64,000 bases of DNA. Origin: Blastocladiella emersonii ATCC 22665 (Eukaryota > Blastocladiomycota > Blastocladiomycetes > Blastocladiales > Blastocladiaceae). The position numbers were made by a program, and so were the translations under genes. The notes under the pieces are model-generated. The model had not been told where the DNA came from and did not search any database. It was given only the letters and a program-made list of their open reading frames with translations. Shown here piece by piece: positions 42,391 to 53,826 of this stretch; the first letter of the stretch is position 1, and each line of letters starts with the position of its first letter. Location of the stretch: NCBI GenBank assembly GCA_025594325.1, contig JANHCV010000003.1, forward strand, positions 1,798,001 to 1,862,000, written 5' to 3'.

Positions 42391-45300
42391 TGGGCGGGAC
42401 CGCGCAGTGGTCAGACACCGACTCCAGGATGTCGTTGCATAGAGTCGGCACAGTGCATTTGTGCGATACATGTTCGGGTGGGGGGTTCGGCGGAACGGAG
42501 GTCGTCAAAACAGGGGATCTGGTCAAAATCCCCCCATTCGACGCGCCCACAAATCCATGGCTGACATCACGCGACCGACGGACGCGTGGCGCCACCTCGG
42601 CGCGTCGGTCGCGTCGCCTCGTTGCACGATCGATCCGTTTTGAGCGACCGTAACCTACAGACGGCTACGATAAGCTCATGCAAATCATGGCGATCTACTT
42701 CCCGCACTTGCCCGCCTTGGCCATCCCAGAGATCCTGCTCGGCGCGCGCCGTCAACGCTTCGCTACAACAAACTGGCCGGCCTCGGAGCCGTGCTTCAGA
42801 AGGAAGAAGTGGGGCCACAGAGCTAGGCACTAACAGGCGCGAATAGCTGACGAGGCTTATTCGAGAGTCTGGCCGAGCACGAGATCCCACTTTCTTCTTG
42901 CTCCCTCAAGAGCTCAAACATGCGGACCCCCTCCTTCTGCTTTCTCGACGCGCGATTGCCGAGCCCAACGGAGCTCATCGTCCTCGTGACGAGCTCCCAA
43001 CTTTGACTACCTTGCCGTGCCATCGATCGTTGGGGCGGCTTCTCGACGTGGGCTTCCTCCTCGTTCCCCCGTCGTGGTTCGCCACGCCGAATCGAGGGCT
43101 GCGTGCGGGCCACTTGCTCAAGCGGCTCCTGCTCCTTCCGAGCGACCCGACCCGCAGCGGTTCAGCTGGCCTGAGCACTTTTGCATGCTGTCGCTCAAAC
43201 CTTTGCGGCTGCACGCGTCGGCTGCACGCGTCCCTCACGCCTCGTCTGCTTCCGACCGAGGTCGGCCCGCTTGTACATTTGCGGATGCGAGTCGTATTCG
43301 GTTAATGAATTGCTGCAGAACCTTGACGCGGCCAACGGCCATTGATCACAGCGGGTTCCTGCGGGGCTCCGAGGCTCCGAGGCTCTCAGAGTCTGTACCA
43401 CTCAAGCGGCATCAACGGCACCACGCTGGTCGCGATATCGCTCGAATACCTGCCGTCCACCCCTTTATCTCGCGCGCGACGACCTTGGCGGGAGCGACCT
43501 GCGGATCAACTTTGGGCCATGTATTATTCACTGCCCCTTGGTAGCGTCTGCACTTCGGGCCGCGCGTACGCATCGGTCACCTTTTCCTGGCGCCCAAAGC
43601 TTGACACCTGGGTGGGTCCTTGTGCTACTTTGCGGACGATTTATCGCAGACGTATAAGAACTGTGGGATTTCTCGTCGCAAGTTCAGCGACATCGAAGGA
43701 CGCATGATCGCGGCCCCGGCTTGCTTCACGACGACCAGTTCAACTTGAGACAGAGCTAGCGATACGATACCACTGATATGAATGTCAAGCAATCAACCAA
43801 CCTGAATGCGCGATGGCCGCGGGGCAAAACGAACTTGCTGTTTGAGTTCTTTGAGGGGGGTGGGGGGTGGGGGGTGGGGGTGGGAGAAGCGACGACGCGC
43901 GGCGACGCGGTGTGGGGGGAGAATCTGCGATCAAATCAGCGATCGGATCAGATCACTTTTCTTGAGTGGCGCGACGCGACGCGTCGACTGTTTGTTCCCT
44001 CGGCCCGGTCGTGTGTGCGTGGCGGGTGACCTTGGGAGACATTGGATTGTTTTAGCGCCTCTTCAGAAATGAAAGACGAAACGATTGATAAACTTGAAGC
44101 AGTTCCCTGCTCGACGACTTGCCGTGGCGTGCTTCCTGGTCCCGCTTCAAGTCCAGTCAGTCAGTCAGTCAGTGGTCTTTCGCTCGACTCGACGTCGAGC
44201 GCGGTATATGCTGGACTACGCCCAGGTGGATTAGCGGGGCGGGCGGGCGGTTGGTTTATGCATGTGGCCATGCTTGCTGCGAGTCGCCGTCGCGTGTTGC
44301 TCGTTTAGAACGACGGGCGCGGCGCGCGCGCGGTACATCCGGGACACGGCCATTATTTAGGCAAACTCGATCGCATGGGTAACTGCCGAAAGTGGTCCGT
44401 TAGTCTAAGGCGGCCGAGGCGGGGAACTACTCTACCGTAGTACTTTATTCGGGCGGCGGTTCGACTCTCACGGGTCGGGCTTCCGTCCAAACTACGCGCA
44501 ATCGATGCTTCCCTTCACTTTTGTTTCGCCGGCGCCTGATTCTGATCATTGAGTTCTTTTTTGTTCCTTTTGTTTGATTGATGTGGTAGTAGTAGTAGTA
44601 TTGCGCTCATACCGGCTGGCGGACGGAGTCTCCCCGCCTTTTCCTTCCTCTGCAAAGCCCGCCAAAGGATCAACCAAGTCGATCTGTCGCGAAGGTCCAG
44701 CAGCGCTCACACGACTGATTTTGACTTGGATTTCGATATACTACTACTAGTACTGGCCTGCGGGTGCTCGACGTCACAAGCTTGCTTGTCCGTTTCGCGT
44801 CGCGTCCGTGCGTCGCGGGGCGAAATCCCTGTAAAAGCGCGAGGACCCGGCGCGAGACACGCACGCCGCCCAGGTCCCTCGTTGTTTTCAAGAAGGTGTG
44901 CGAGCTGTACGCAGGCAGCTAGCTAGGCAGCCCGAGAGCGAGCGTATGACCCGCTTGCAGCTGGACGCTCGCGTCGGTCGCTGGAGTGGAATGGAAGCGA
45001 GGATCGGCAAAGGCGCGCGCAAACGGCGACGACCAAGGTCCATAGAAGCCTTGGAGGGACCCGACCGAGAAGGTCGCGGCGGCGTCGGAGAGCCCGCTGC
45101 TGCTGCTGCTGCTGCTGCTGCGAAGGCGATCGTGTCCGAGTGAGAGAAGAGAGGCGGGAAGGAAGTCGCATGGGCGGCGGGCGAGCGAGGCGCGGGCCGC
45201 GGAGTAAACGTGCCGCGCCAAAGATGCGCGCGCCTTCGCCTTTTTGAGCAATCGAGCGATCGAGCGAGCGAGCGAGCGAGGGGATGATGATGGACGCGGG

Positions 45301-45856
45301 TCATCTCGTGGTGCCAAAGGCGTGTCGAGACAGAGTCCCGCGCCGCGGAGCTGGCCACCGCGACGCGACGCGACGCGACGGGCAACCCGCTCGCTGGTTG
45401 CAGCGTCGGGACCAAGTACCGAGCGCAACTGGCCCCGTCCGCTCGATCGACAAACAGAGAGTGCGGTGTGTAAGGTATCTCAAGAGCTGTCCAAGGTGCC
45501 CGACGGGACGCCGCTCGAGTCCGCGGATCGCGACAGGGCGATCATTGGTGGTACTGCATCCGCTTATCATCGACAGTGCCGTTGCGGGTAGTCCGAGTCT
45601 CACCAGAAGCAGGGGTGGGTGCTGGGTGCTGGCTGCACCGGGGCGATCGAAGCGACGCGACGAAACGAAACGCGACGCGACGCGCCCGATTCGGAACGTC
45701 TCACCTCACGTGAGGCGCACGCACGCCGTGTCTCTCGCCCCTTTTGCTCACGTGCGCTGTGTTTCGCGACGCGTCGGCGACGCGTTTTTCGTCTCGCCTC
45801 GGGTCCCCCCGGTGCCGGCCACGTCACCGTGCCCCCGCCACCGCGTCGTTCACTTT
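42391..45856. other. Gene-poor part of the spacer
   Basis: About 3.4 kb without a convincing gene. It holds a G-tract cluster (43855-43884), a short (GTCA)n run near 44156-44172, a (GTA)n run near 44588-44601, a (CTG)n run at about 45096-45120 and CGACG-type pentamer repeats at 45360-45380 and 45650-45690. The last ~40 bp before 45857 are diverged homology to the left inner boundary (dynactin-2 fragment). Confidence 0.45.
43855..43884 (+). other. Potential G-quadruplex
   Basis: Five runs of 3-6 G separated by single T bases (ggggggtggggggtgggg..) fit the quadruplex pattern G3+N1-7 repeated at least four times. Confidence 0.7.
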
Positions 45857-46059
45857 GGCCCCGTCAAGTCCCGCGTTGTGCGAGTCCTCGGCCATGGCAG
45901 CCGCGGGGAGGGCGGACACGTTGGGCGTCTCGTAGACGCCGGGCTGGTCCCGGGCCTAGAAATGGAGTGCCAGGGTTGGTGTTGGTCACTGGAGATGGTG
46001 GGCAACCAGCGGGCTCGCGCCCATACGATATCGGACAGCTTGTCTTATTTCGATGACAT
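45857..46059 (-). pseudogene. DCTN2: Dynactin subunit 2 5' fragment, right arm, truncated
   Basis: Mirror of 36178-36380, with the same stop at codon 5. Beyond 45857 the similarity continues weakly for ~40 bp and then ends. Confidence 0.6.
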
Positions 46060-46936
46060 GCTTACGTTGCAGGTGGTGTGGACTCCGTTCGATGCGTCGG
46101 GTTAGCGCTGCAGAGGGATCAACGGGAGCGGGAGCGGGAGCGCGGCAGGCCTCCTCCGCGGCGGAGGCGTGGCGCCTTTGGCGGTGGGCGAAGGGAGGCT
46201 CGATTACTGAAGCTAACTCACACCGTGGCCCTGAGCGTCAGATTAAATGGTATAATTATTCTGCGAGTGCCGGAGCGTCTTATAATTTATACTATGTATG
46301 TTGTCAAAGTGTCAGGTGATTCGGTAACACAATGCAATTCAAGAAGCTAAGCCTTAAGTGCGTTTTTCGTCCGAGCGACCAAACCGAAAGTTTTTTTCAA
46401 CTTTGCACGGTCGGACGAGTTCTCGGTACCCCGACACCTCGACTCGGAGTTTTTGACATATTCCGGGCCTCTGAAGGTCGCTGATCACGAATCTGCCCTC
46501 AGAAAAATGTTTACGATGCATCTCAAATTTATAAAGCTAAGTTGTGTCACGTGAGCGAGGCCGAAGGCGCGGCTGGCGACGCGACGCTCACCTCCGCGTG
46601 ACCTCGCGCGCACGCGTCGCAATGGAGGCAGTCCGCTCGCCTCCCTTCCTTGTCGAGGTAAAAGCACGAACCTTGGTCAACTCAAACTCAGCCCAACTGA
46701 CGACGGAAAAGGTTCATAGCTCTCGCATCAGGTATGATGAGATCGCTTGCACAAGTTGTGAGCGAGATCTCCGCCATGGAGTGTGGAGATTCCTGCTTGA
46801 GGCGTCGCGCTGAACACATGTTTGAGGCAACAGTGCCACGCGAGTAGTGGAAGCAATCAGGGCAAGCCGGCTCGCTAGCTGGTCGGATGCCGTATCCGTG
46901 TAGAGGAGAACGGGAATGCTGCCCATACATCACGGT

Positions 46937-47290
46937 TCGGATCAGATCAGATCCTGAGCCGCAACCCGAACCGCCCGCGCAACACGGACATGTCGCTGTT
47001 GGCTTTCGGCTTCCTCTTTTCTAAGCTCGTTCAGTACTCGCAGCGCAGCACCAAGGGCGTGCAGGACCTCGAGCGCATGCTCAACTTTGTCGGGTACCGC
47101 GTCAGCCAGCGGTTCCTTGGGCTGCTCGTTGCGCGCAACAAGGGCGGCACCCAAGCGCGAGATCCGCCTGTTGCAGGTCCTGCTCTAAACCAACACCAAC
47201 GTGTGGAAAGCCCTGTTCGCGGCAATTCGGCCGACACGCTCGAGAAGTCGTCGTTCGAGAACGACGACGACGACAAGTACATGATGCCAG
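46937..47290 (+). pseudogene. TRS31: TRS31 (TRAPPC5) pseudogene, right-arm copy
   Basis: Mirror of 34947-35300, carrying the same two frameshifts and the same internal TAA. The lesions therefore predate the last homogenisation of the arms. Confidence 0.8.
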
Positions 47291-47676
47291 GCAGCTGGCC
47301 AGCAATGCTACGCTCACCTCCGCGTGTCCACAAAGCACGTGTTGGTTTGCACCCGCCTGTGTCAGTCGATAGCTTGAAGGGTGGCAGCTGCAGCAGAAAC
47401 CTGCACATGATACTTGGAACACCCAAACCCAAAGCATTTGGTGTTCAATCGAGGGCTAAAGCCCGCCCCACGTACGGTGCTTGCGCACCGCGGGAGCGCT
47501 TCCATTCGGACCACGGTCCATCGCGTACAGGTTAAACGAGATGTGCACATTGCCGCTTCGTCGGCAATACTCGCCGCCAGGGTCGGGGAACCGCGCCAGG
47601 GTCGGGGAACCGCGCGACGCGACACAGCGGGAAGCCTGAGTGCTGCATACGGTGCGCGCATCTGGTCGCTGGCGCC

Positions 47677-47857
47677 GGGCGGCCGCAGGGCAGTGCCCGC
47701 GCTGTGCGTGTTTTTGGGCGGCGTTGGAAGCTATGGCCGTAGCAGCGGAGACCGCAAGACGCGGGTTGATGAGCTTGTGCAGATGGCCGTCCTTACCTTT
47801 GCTTAAACCACGCAACGAGTGGCGAATTCACGATGGCGGTCGCTGTGTGTCCGATAC
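47677..47857 (-). mobile_element. Retroelement scrap, right-arm copy
   Basis: Mirror of 34380-34560. Confidence 0.45.
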
Positions 47858-48335
47858 GGTTCGATCCGAAGAGCGGCTCTGCGAGAGAGAGAGAGAGAGC
47901 CCACGGTGCTGGAACGGCGGCCGCCGCTGATCTCCTCCTCGCTGACTACCGTGAGGGCGCGTTGTTGCTTTGTCGGGCGCCGTGGGGACGAAACGTACGC
48001 AAGGCGAGAAAGACAAGCGCATGCGTCTGAATGTCAGCGATCCACTATGCCCGAGTTGAAGCACTTGTTCCATTTGAACGACTGGGAGCAGCGCGGTCAG
48101 TACAAGTACGACTCTTGAAGATTACTCAAGTTCAACTCAAGCGACAACTCACAACCCGCCTAACGGTTGGGCGACTACTTGTTGCCAGCTCTCACCAGCC
48201 TGAACCCGAAATCAACGAACCTTGGCGACTCAGCAGTAATGCCAAAGTCAACTTACTCGTACACCAGCTTCGCATACAATCGCAGTCACGAATCATGTTT
48301 TCAAACAACGACAGCCAATATGACCAGGTCATTCA

Positions 48336-49034
48336 TCACTCGACTTCCATTTCCGATGACTTGCCCGTCTTGTTGCTGCTGCACGAGTACAAGTTCTCAT
48401 CGGGTTCTTCCATGATTGCTTCGGCGGCGCGGAAGGCTTTGAACACAGCCTCCATCGCCGCTTGAGTCTTCTGCGGGTCAACCCTGCCCTTCTGGCGCAT
48501 ATTGTACTTGATGTCGATGGTCCAGTCGGAGTCCGGATTTGAGCCCGTTTGCTCGCGATAAGTCACCGTCTCGTGCGGAGAAATTTGTACTTGGTTGGTG
48601 GTGCGCTGCTCTGGATCTGGACCCGCTTGGGCTAACTTGAAGGCATCAATTGTGCGCTTCACCACTTGTTCCAACTCCTGCGCATCAACCTCGTACACCG
48701 TGTGCTTGGATTCGAGGCTCCAAGCCTTCTTTGCGCCTGGTTCCGCATGCTCACGATGGACAATCTCCACGAGCCGTGGCTGCTGCTGCAAACCATTCTT
48801 GGGCTGCTGCTGTTGAATTTGCTGTGCCTCGGGCATCATGGCGTTTGAGCTGCGAGCTGCTTCTTTCGGAAGTCCGTGCGATTGCTCCTGCGATTTGAGT
48901 GCCGACCGACCTGCATAACGTCCTGCGGAGCGATTGACGGCAGCTGTGACGTTTGACTTTGGGGGGACACGTATGAGGTGTGGCGAAACGGTGGCCAGAG
49001 TCCGCACTTGGGTAAGCACCCTACGAAAGGACAT
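48336..49034 (-). CDS. Unknown 232-aa protein, right-arm copy
   Basis: Translation identical to that of 33203-33901, with the same upstream TATAAA (49129-49134). If both copies are transcribed the gene dose is two per haploid genome. Confidence 0.6.
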   Translation of the reverse strand: MSFRRVLTQVRTLATVSPHLIRVPPKSNVTAAVNRSAGRYAGRSALKSQEQSHGLPKEAARSSNAMMPEAQQIQQQQPKNGLQQQPRLVEIVHREHAEPGAKKAWSLESKHTVYEVDAQELEQVVKRTIDAFKLAQAGPDPEQRTTNQVQISPHETVTYREQTGSNPDSDWTIDIKYNMRQKGRVDPQKTQAAMEAVFKAFRAAEAIMEEPDENLYSCSSNKTGKSSEMEVE

Positions 49035-49356
49035 TGTTTTGAACGATAATGGGATGTGGTGAGTCAGTCGGACTGTCCGCGGCCTAGGACGGGAGAAGGA
49101 ACAGAGCCTGAGAGGTTACCACAGTTGCTTTATAGCTCTGGCCCGGATGACGCGTTTGTGGCATGCAACGTCCTGCATTTTGCCAAGTGCGAGTGCATTA
49201 CGCCAAAGTGCATTCGGCTCAGCCGAAGAGTGCCAGCTCGACGGTTGTGGCACTGCATATCGGGCGGCGCAAATGGGTGGCGCAGCAGGTGGGTGGCGCA
49301 GCAGCAGAGGATGTCACCTCGCCGACCCCCCGCCTTCAATTCTCCGGCATCGGCTC

Positions 49357-49797
49357 AAGCTCCAAGATTCCCAACTTCACGCATTGGAGTTCGATGGCGA
49401 CGATGGGGGCGATGTAGCGCGGATCCGACGATTGGTCTGTGTACATGCCATATGGCCTTGACCATGAGACACGCAAGCACCCAGTTGGCCGCGAACTTGA
49501 ACAGGCCAATGGACCCATTAAGCGCGCCGAACATTCTCAGGTTGAAGCCCACGTCGCGGCCGCCTGCCTCGCTCCAGTGGCCTGCCCAGTAGTTGGCGAC
49601 CGTCTCGCTCGCAATGGGTCTGACAATCAAGAAGAAATGACCGAGCGCGGCGGGCTAGCCAATGAATGTATCGCGCGTACATCAGGTACACGGCCAAATC
49701 GACAAACCGTGCCACGTTCCCTCCTCGTCATCGTCCTCATCGCAGCAGTCCTCGGCAGGGATCAGGGCCTCGGCGGACGACGACGTGGACGGAGACG
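49357..49797 (-). pseudogene. ABCC membrane-domain scrap, right-arm copy
   Basis: Mirror of 32440-32880, with the same frame breaks. Confidence 0.65.
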
Positions 49798-50310
49798 GCG
49801 AAGGCGAGGTGGGATTGCGTTTGTGAGCCAGAGACAGGAGTGTGCGACGCGAGACGACGATGAGCGTGCTCAGAAGCGCCAAGTTTCCGTGAGAAGTGCG
49901 TAGTACGTTCGCGGGCGAAAGGGTTCTGGGGAGAGAGAACGAGGTGCGACTTGCGGGCGGCGACCCAGGCGCCCGAGCGGGCGCCGCGAACACCCGGCTG
50001 TTGCGTTTCATTTTCCGCGCTGCGATCTCCGCCGCGCTCCCCAGCTTCGCTCAACTCACGCCGGTGCTTGCGCCTTCTCTTGGCGATCTCAAAACCCGAT
50101 GAAACCGGACGGAAATTGGTTTCCTTACTCAGGTGAACTCACGTGTTGAGATCTGGACGCGAAAAAAAACTGCGCTCCCAGAACCGGCACCCGCCGGCGG
50201 CGGGGGCCGATGGCGCGAGGGGGCCGGCGCCGCCGTGGCGCCGCCCTGGCCATGGTCTCGAGGCTCGTGTTCTTGGTCGACACTCAGGCTTGCACTGCGG
50301 CCAAAGTCCT

Positions 50311-50684
50311 GGGCCCTCCCGAAGGATGAACCCGCGCGCACGACGCTCCGTGGCGCGGGCCCGGATAGGCCAAAGTGACGTGATATTCAGGATCCCCTGA
50401 CGCGAGGGGAACCCGGCCCTCCCGAAGGATGAGCCCGCGCGCACGACGCTCCGCGGCGCGGGCCCGGATAGGCCGTTTGATGTTAGTGTCGCGAGACGGG
50501 CTCGAAACGCGTCGAGACCCGCGCCCTCCCGAAGGATGAACCCGCGCGCACGACGCTCCGCGGCGCGGGCCCGGATAGGCCTCTGCTCAATGCGACTAAG
50601 GACCCCCTACCGCATGGGAACCCCGGCCCTCCCGAGGGATGAACCCGCGCGCACGACGCTCCGCGGCGCGGGCCCGACTAGGCC
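50311..50684 (-). repeat. Four-unit tandem array, right-arm copy
   Basis: Mirror of 31553-31926. The same four cores and the same spacers appear in reverse order on the opposite strand. Confidence 0.85.
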
Positions 50685-51086
50685 GCTTCGGTGTACCTCT
50701 CGACACCTCGGTTCGAGGACGAGAGGGGAGGGAGCGACTTGGTCGCCGTCACCTGCCTCGCTTGACCCAACGGACGTGATGCGGACGGTGACCCGTCGCT
50801 CAGTACCCAGAATACACCCCGCAAGGGAACGTATCCAGAGTGAGACTCTTAATCTGTTGAATGCATGAAGTCCATGGGGCCGCACAGGGCAAGATCGTGG
50901 TGTATAACACTCCCTCAAATAGAACAGAACAGCTGACGCAGCGACGGCGATGTGGCGTCGATCGGAGCAGTGATCGGCAGCGCCACGTGATGTCTCCGAC
51001 ACGCGTCTCCCATGTACGCGCAACAGCAGAGCTGCGAGTCGAAGGCCTTGCTCGCGCGGTTCGTGCCGATGTGGCGGAACGACGAC

Positions 51087-51279
51087 GAGCGGCGCGCGAC
51101 TCGGCCGTCTCGGGATAGATGATCGCGGGAGCAGGTGCATTGACGCGCTTGGTCTGGTGCTCGCGCACCATGGACGCGAACACACCGCCCTCGATGGCCA
51201 TGAGCGCGGCGGCCGCGCCCTGCTCAACGATCGTGCCGCGGCTGCACACCACGACGTTCGTCGTGAGACGCGTCGATCA
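51087..51279 (-). pseudogene. ABC ATPase C-terminal scrap, right-arm copy
   Basis: Mirror of 30958-31150. Confidence 0.65.
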
Positions 51280-51630
51280 ATCATGTGATGCTCAGGTCTG
51301 GGTCGCGTCGCTTTCTGGTGTGCTGCTTCGACCGCTCGTCAAGACACCCCCTCCAATGCGACAAGCCCGCAACGGGTACCACGTAAACTCTGCGCAAAAT
51401 GGTTCGACGCTGTTCATGCTGCTGAAATTATTGAGCTCGCTATTCACTCTGGTAGCTTGTGCAAGAGCGGGAGCTCAAGGAGCGGTCGTGTCGCGGGGTT
51501 TCATGGCCCGAAAGAACGCGATGCGCCACTCACATGAGCGCGATGCGCCACACTCTTTCGCGCGACGGACGGGATTGATGAGACAAACTATTGCTATGCT
51601 ATTATAGAGAGATGCAAACAGTGCGCAGTC

Positions 51631-53208
51631 TTAGGCCTTGCACACGCCCTTGGGGTTCTTGATGGCGCGCTGGAAGGCGGGCATGGAGACGAGCGAGCCC
51701 GTGTTGGCCGACGCGGCGGAGCGCGCGGTGCACCCGCCGTTGGTGTGGATGCCCACGGCGACGTCTCCGATCGCGATAGCACTGCCACTATTGCCCCCCT
51801 CAGTATCAATACGGTGGCGGATGTGGAAGCGGTCCGGGAAAGAGACGACCTTGCCGTCGTCCTCCTGCTGCACCTGCGACATCTGCTTGCGCGCCTGCGC
51901 CGTGACGAAGCCGTAGCCGTAGATCTTGACCGTGCTGCCGACCTTGACCTGGTTCGGGGCAATGTCGCCCGTGGCGGGGTCGACGGCCGCGAGCGTGTAC
52001 GCCTTGTTGCCGATGGTCTCGCGGTGCGTCATGCCCGTGTTGGGGTTCGGGAAGGTGCCAAAGTACGCCCAGTCCTCGGCCTGCTCGCCGAGCCCGAGCG
52101 CCGTCAGGTTGAACTGCACCGACTTGGTGTCGACGGCGAACTGGAACTTGGGGTGCGGGTGGCGCAGGATCGCCGTCTTCTGGCCCGCGTACGTGATGAC
52201 CGCCGACTGCGGCACGTTCATCTGGATGATCTGGTCCTCGAGCACCTTGCCGTCAAAGCAGTGGCCCGCCGTGACGTGGCACCCGGCCTTGTCCGTGATG
52301 GTCCAGGCGGTGCAACCTACGGGGAAGATGCGCACGCTGCGAACGTCCGACGACGCCTTGCGCTCGTCGGCGGCCGTGCACAGCGACGCCGGCGGCGGCA
52401 GCTGCGCCTTGTTGGAGCCGAACCCGGTCTGCGTGTTGGTCTCGAGCTGCGACACGACGATCGACGGCTTCTCCTTGGGGTCCGTGTTGGGGTCGGCGAG
52501 CAGCTCGACCTTGACCTTGCCGCCGTTGAAGACGGCCGAGCGGAAGTTCCACTGCTCAATCGACTCGAAGTTGAGGTACTGGACCGCGCCGTCGGCGAGC
52601 GACGTCAGGCGCAGGATGTCGCCAGGCAGGTCCTCGCCGAATCCCGGAAAGTCGACGCGGATAAAGTTCTCGCGCAGCTTGGTCTTGGACCGGTCAAAGT
52701 GCAGGCGCGACCAGTAGATGTTCTTGGCGCCGGGCTGGACCTGGGCAATGTCGATGGTCTGCTCGAACACGACGACGTGGCCGTTGCGCGTCACGGGCGT
52801 CGGGTTGATGGGGGCGATGGGCTTGGTGGGCGGCGGGTTGGAGGGCTGGCCGGGGAACACGACGTTACCGTCGTCGTCGGGGAACGCGATGGCGCCGTTG
52901 GCCGGAGCGGTCGGCTTGGGCGTGGCGGCCGCGGTGGTGGTGCGACGGCCCGACTGGCCGGGGAACACGACGTTGCCCGAGTTGTTGTTGTTGTTGTTGG
53001 CGCTCGGACGACGGGCGTTGGACTGGCCGGGGAAGACCCACTCAATGTCGGTCTTGCCAAACGACACGTTGATGAGCTCGCGCGCGTCCGGGATGAGGAG
53101 CGGCGACGCGGCGTTGGCGGCCGGCGCAGCGTTGACGCCAGCCGACGAGGTGATGCTGGCGAGCGCAATGACCGCGGCGGCGAGGAACACGGCGGACGAC
53201 TTGGTCAT
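51631..53208 (-). CDS. Secreted trypsin/V8-like serine protease, right-arm copy
   Basis: 525-aa translation identical to that of 29029-30606, including the signal peptide, the three VFPGQ motifs, His316 and Ser474, and the upstream TATAAA at 53346-53351. Neither copy shows decay, so there is no sign that one is a pseudogene. Confidence 0.85.
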   Translation of the reverse strand: MTKSSAVFLAAAVIALASITSSAGVNAAPAANAASPLLIPDARELINVSFGKTDIEWVFPGQSNARRPSANNNNNNSGNVVFPGQSGRRTTTAAATPKPTAPANGAIAFPDDDGNVVFPGQPSNPPPTKPIAPINPTPVTRNGHVVVFEQTIDIAQVQPGAKNIYWSRLHFDRSKTKLRENFIRVDFPGFGEDLPGDILRLTSLADGAVQYLNFESIEQWNFRSAVFNGGKVKVELLADPNTDPKEKPSIVVSQLETNTQTGFGSNKAQLPPPASLCTAADERKASSDVRSVRIFPVGCTAWTITDKAGCHVTAGHCFDGKVLEDQIIQMNVPQSAVITYAGQKTAILRHPHPKFQFAVDTKSVQFNLTALGLGEQAEDWAYFGTFPNPNTGMTHRETIGNKAYTLAAVDPATGDIAPNQVKVGSTVKIYGYGFVTAQARKQMSQVQQEDDGKVVSFPDRFHIRHRIDTEGGNSGSAIAIGDVAVGIHTNGGCTARSAASANTGSLVSMPAFQRAIKNPKGVCKA

Positions 53209-53826
53209 GGCGAGGATCTTCTAGGTGTTGTCGGTGGTCGATCTAGTGCGTGTGTGCGTCGACGACGGCGGTGGCGGTCTAGGGCGAGTGTGATGCTCGA
53301 GATGATGGCGTTCTTCAGGTCCCGAGGCCGCGGGAGCACGCGTGCTTTATACTTTTTGGCGGGAGTCCATGGCCGCGGGTCCTGCACCAGACGCGCAATC
53401 CACGCCGTGGGTCCATTTTTTGCGCACGCCGCGAGCGATCGCTGAGGTGAGCGGAGCGCTGCGAGCAACACGCGCCATGGAACTGGGGCCGAGTCGCCGC
53501 ATGTTGAAACTCGCGAGGCGAGGCCTGACTGGTCGCAAGTCAAAGGTTCGTAAATCCGGCGCACTGGGACGCGGCCGCGCGGCTGCGACGCCACCGTGGG
53601 GCTGGGAGGCTGGGGCTGCGCCAGCTGCTGCGCCACTGCGGCCCGCCGATGACTCTTCCGAGCGTCCACCACGTCCACGGAAATAGTGCACCTGCAAGCG
53701 TTGCTGACAAAGCGCGCGGGTGTTCACGGAGGAGTCGATGGCCTGACGCGTGCTCGCGTTGAAACGGCAGTTCCGCGCTCAAGCTTGAGAGTTGAGCTCT
53801 GGTCGCGAGCCACCGCGTCTCGTTGC

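Larger units (their letters stand above)
45857..53826 (-). repeat. Right arm of 7,970-bp inverted repeat
   Basis: Reverse complement of 28411-36380. Gene content is the mirror of the left arm. The inner boundary cuts a dynactin-2 fragment. The outer boundary is followed by ~75 bp that are still alignable with the left flank but carry indels and substitutions. Confidence 0.93.

Noticed and set aside
43622..43660. 'CYFADDL' resembling the reverse-transcriptase FxDD box
   Set aside because: Only the box itself matches; no neighbouring reverse-transcriptase motifs in any frame within several hundred bases.
44394..44480. tRNA-like stretch with 'ggttcgactc' and a D-arm-like 'tagtctaaggcgg'
   Set aside because: The bases beside the T-loop do not pair (ggcgg against ctcac) and no seven-base acceptor stem forms. 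At best a dead tRNA or tRNA-derived repeat.
51745..53445. Open 566-codon frame antisense to the protease (and its mirror at 28792-30492)
   Set aside because: Arg/Val/Asp-rich translation typical of the opposite strand of a GC-rich gene; no domain and no splice signals.
28411..53826. Assembly fold-back as the sole explanation of the inverted repeat
   Set aside because: The diverged homology just beyond both perfect boundaries and the unique 9.5-kb spacer fit a biological duplication better, but without reads an artefact cannot be fully excluded.
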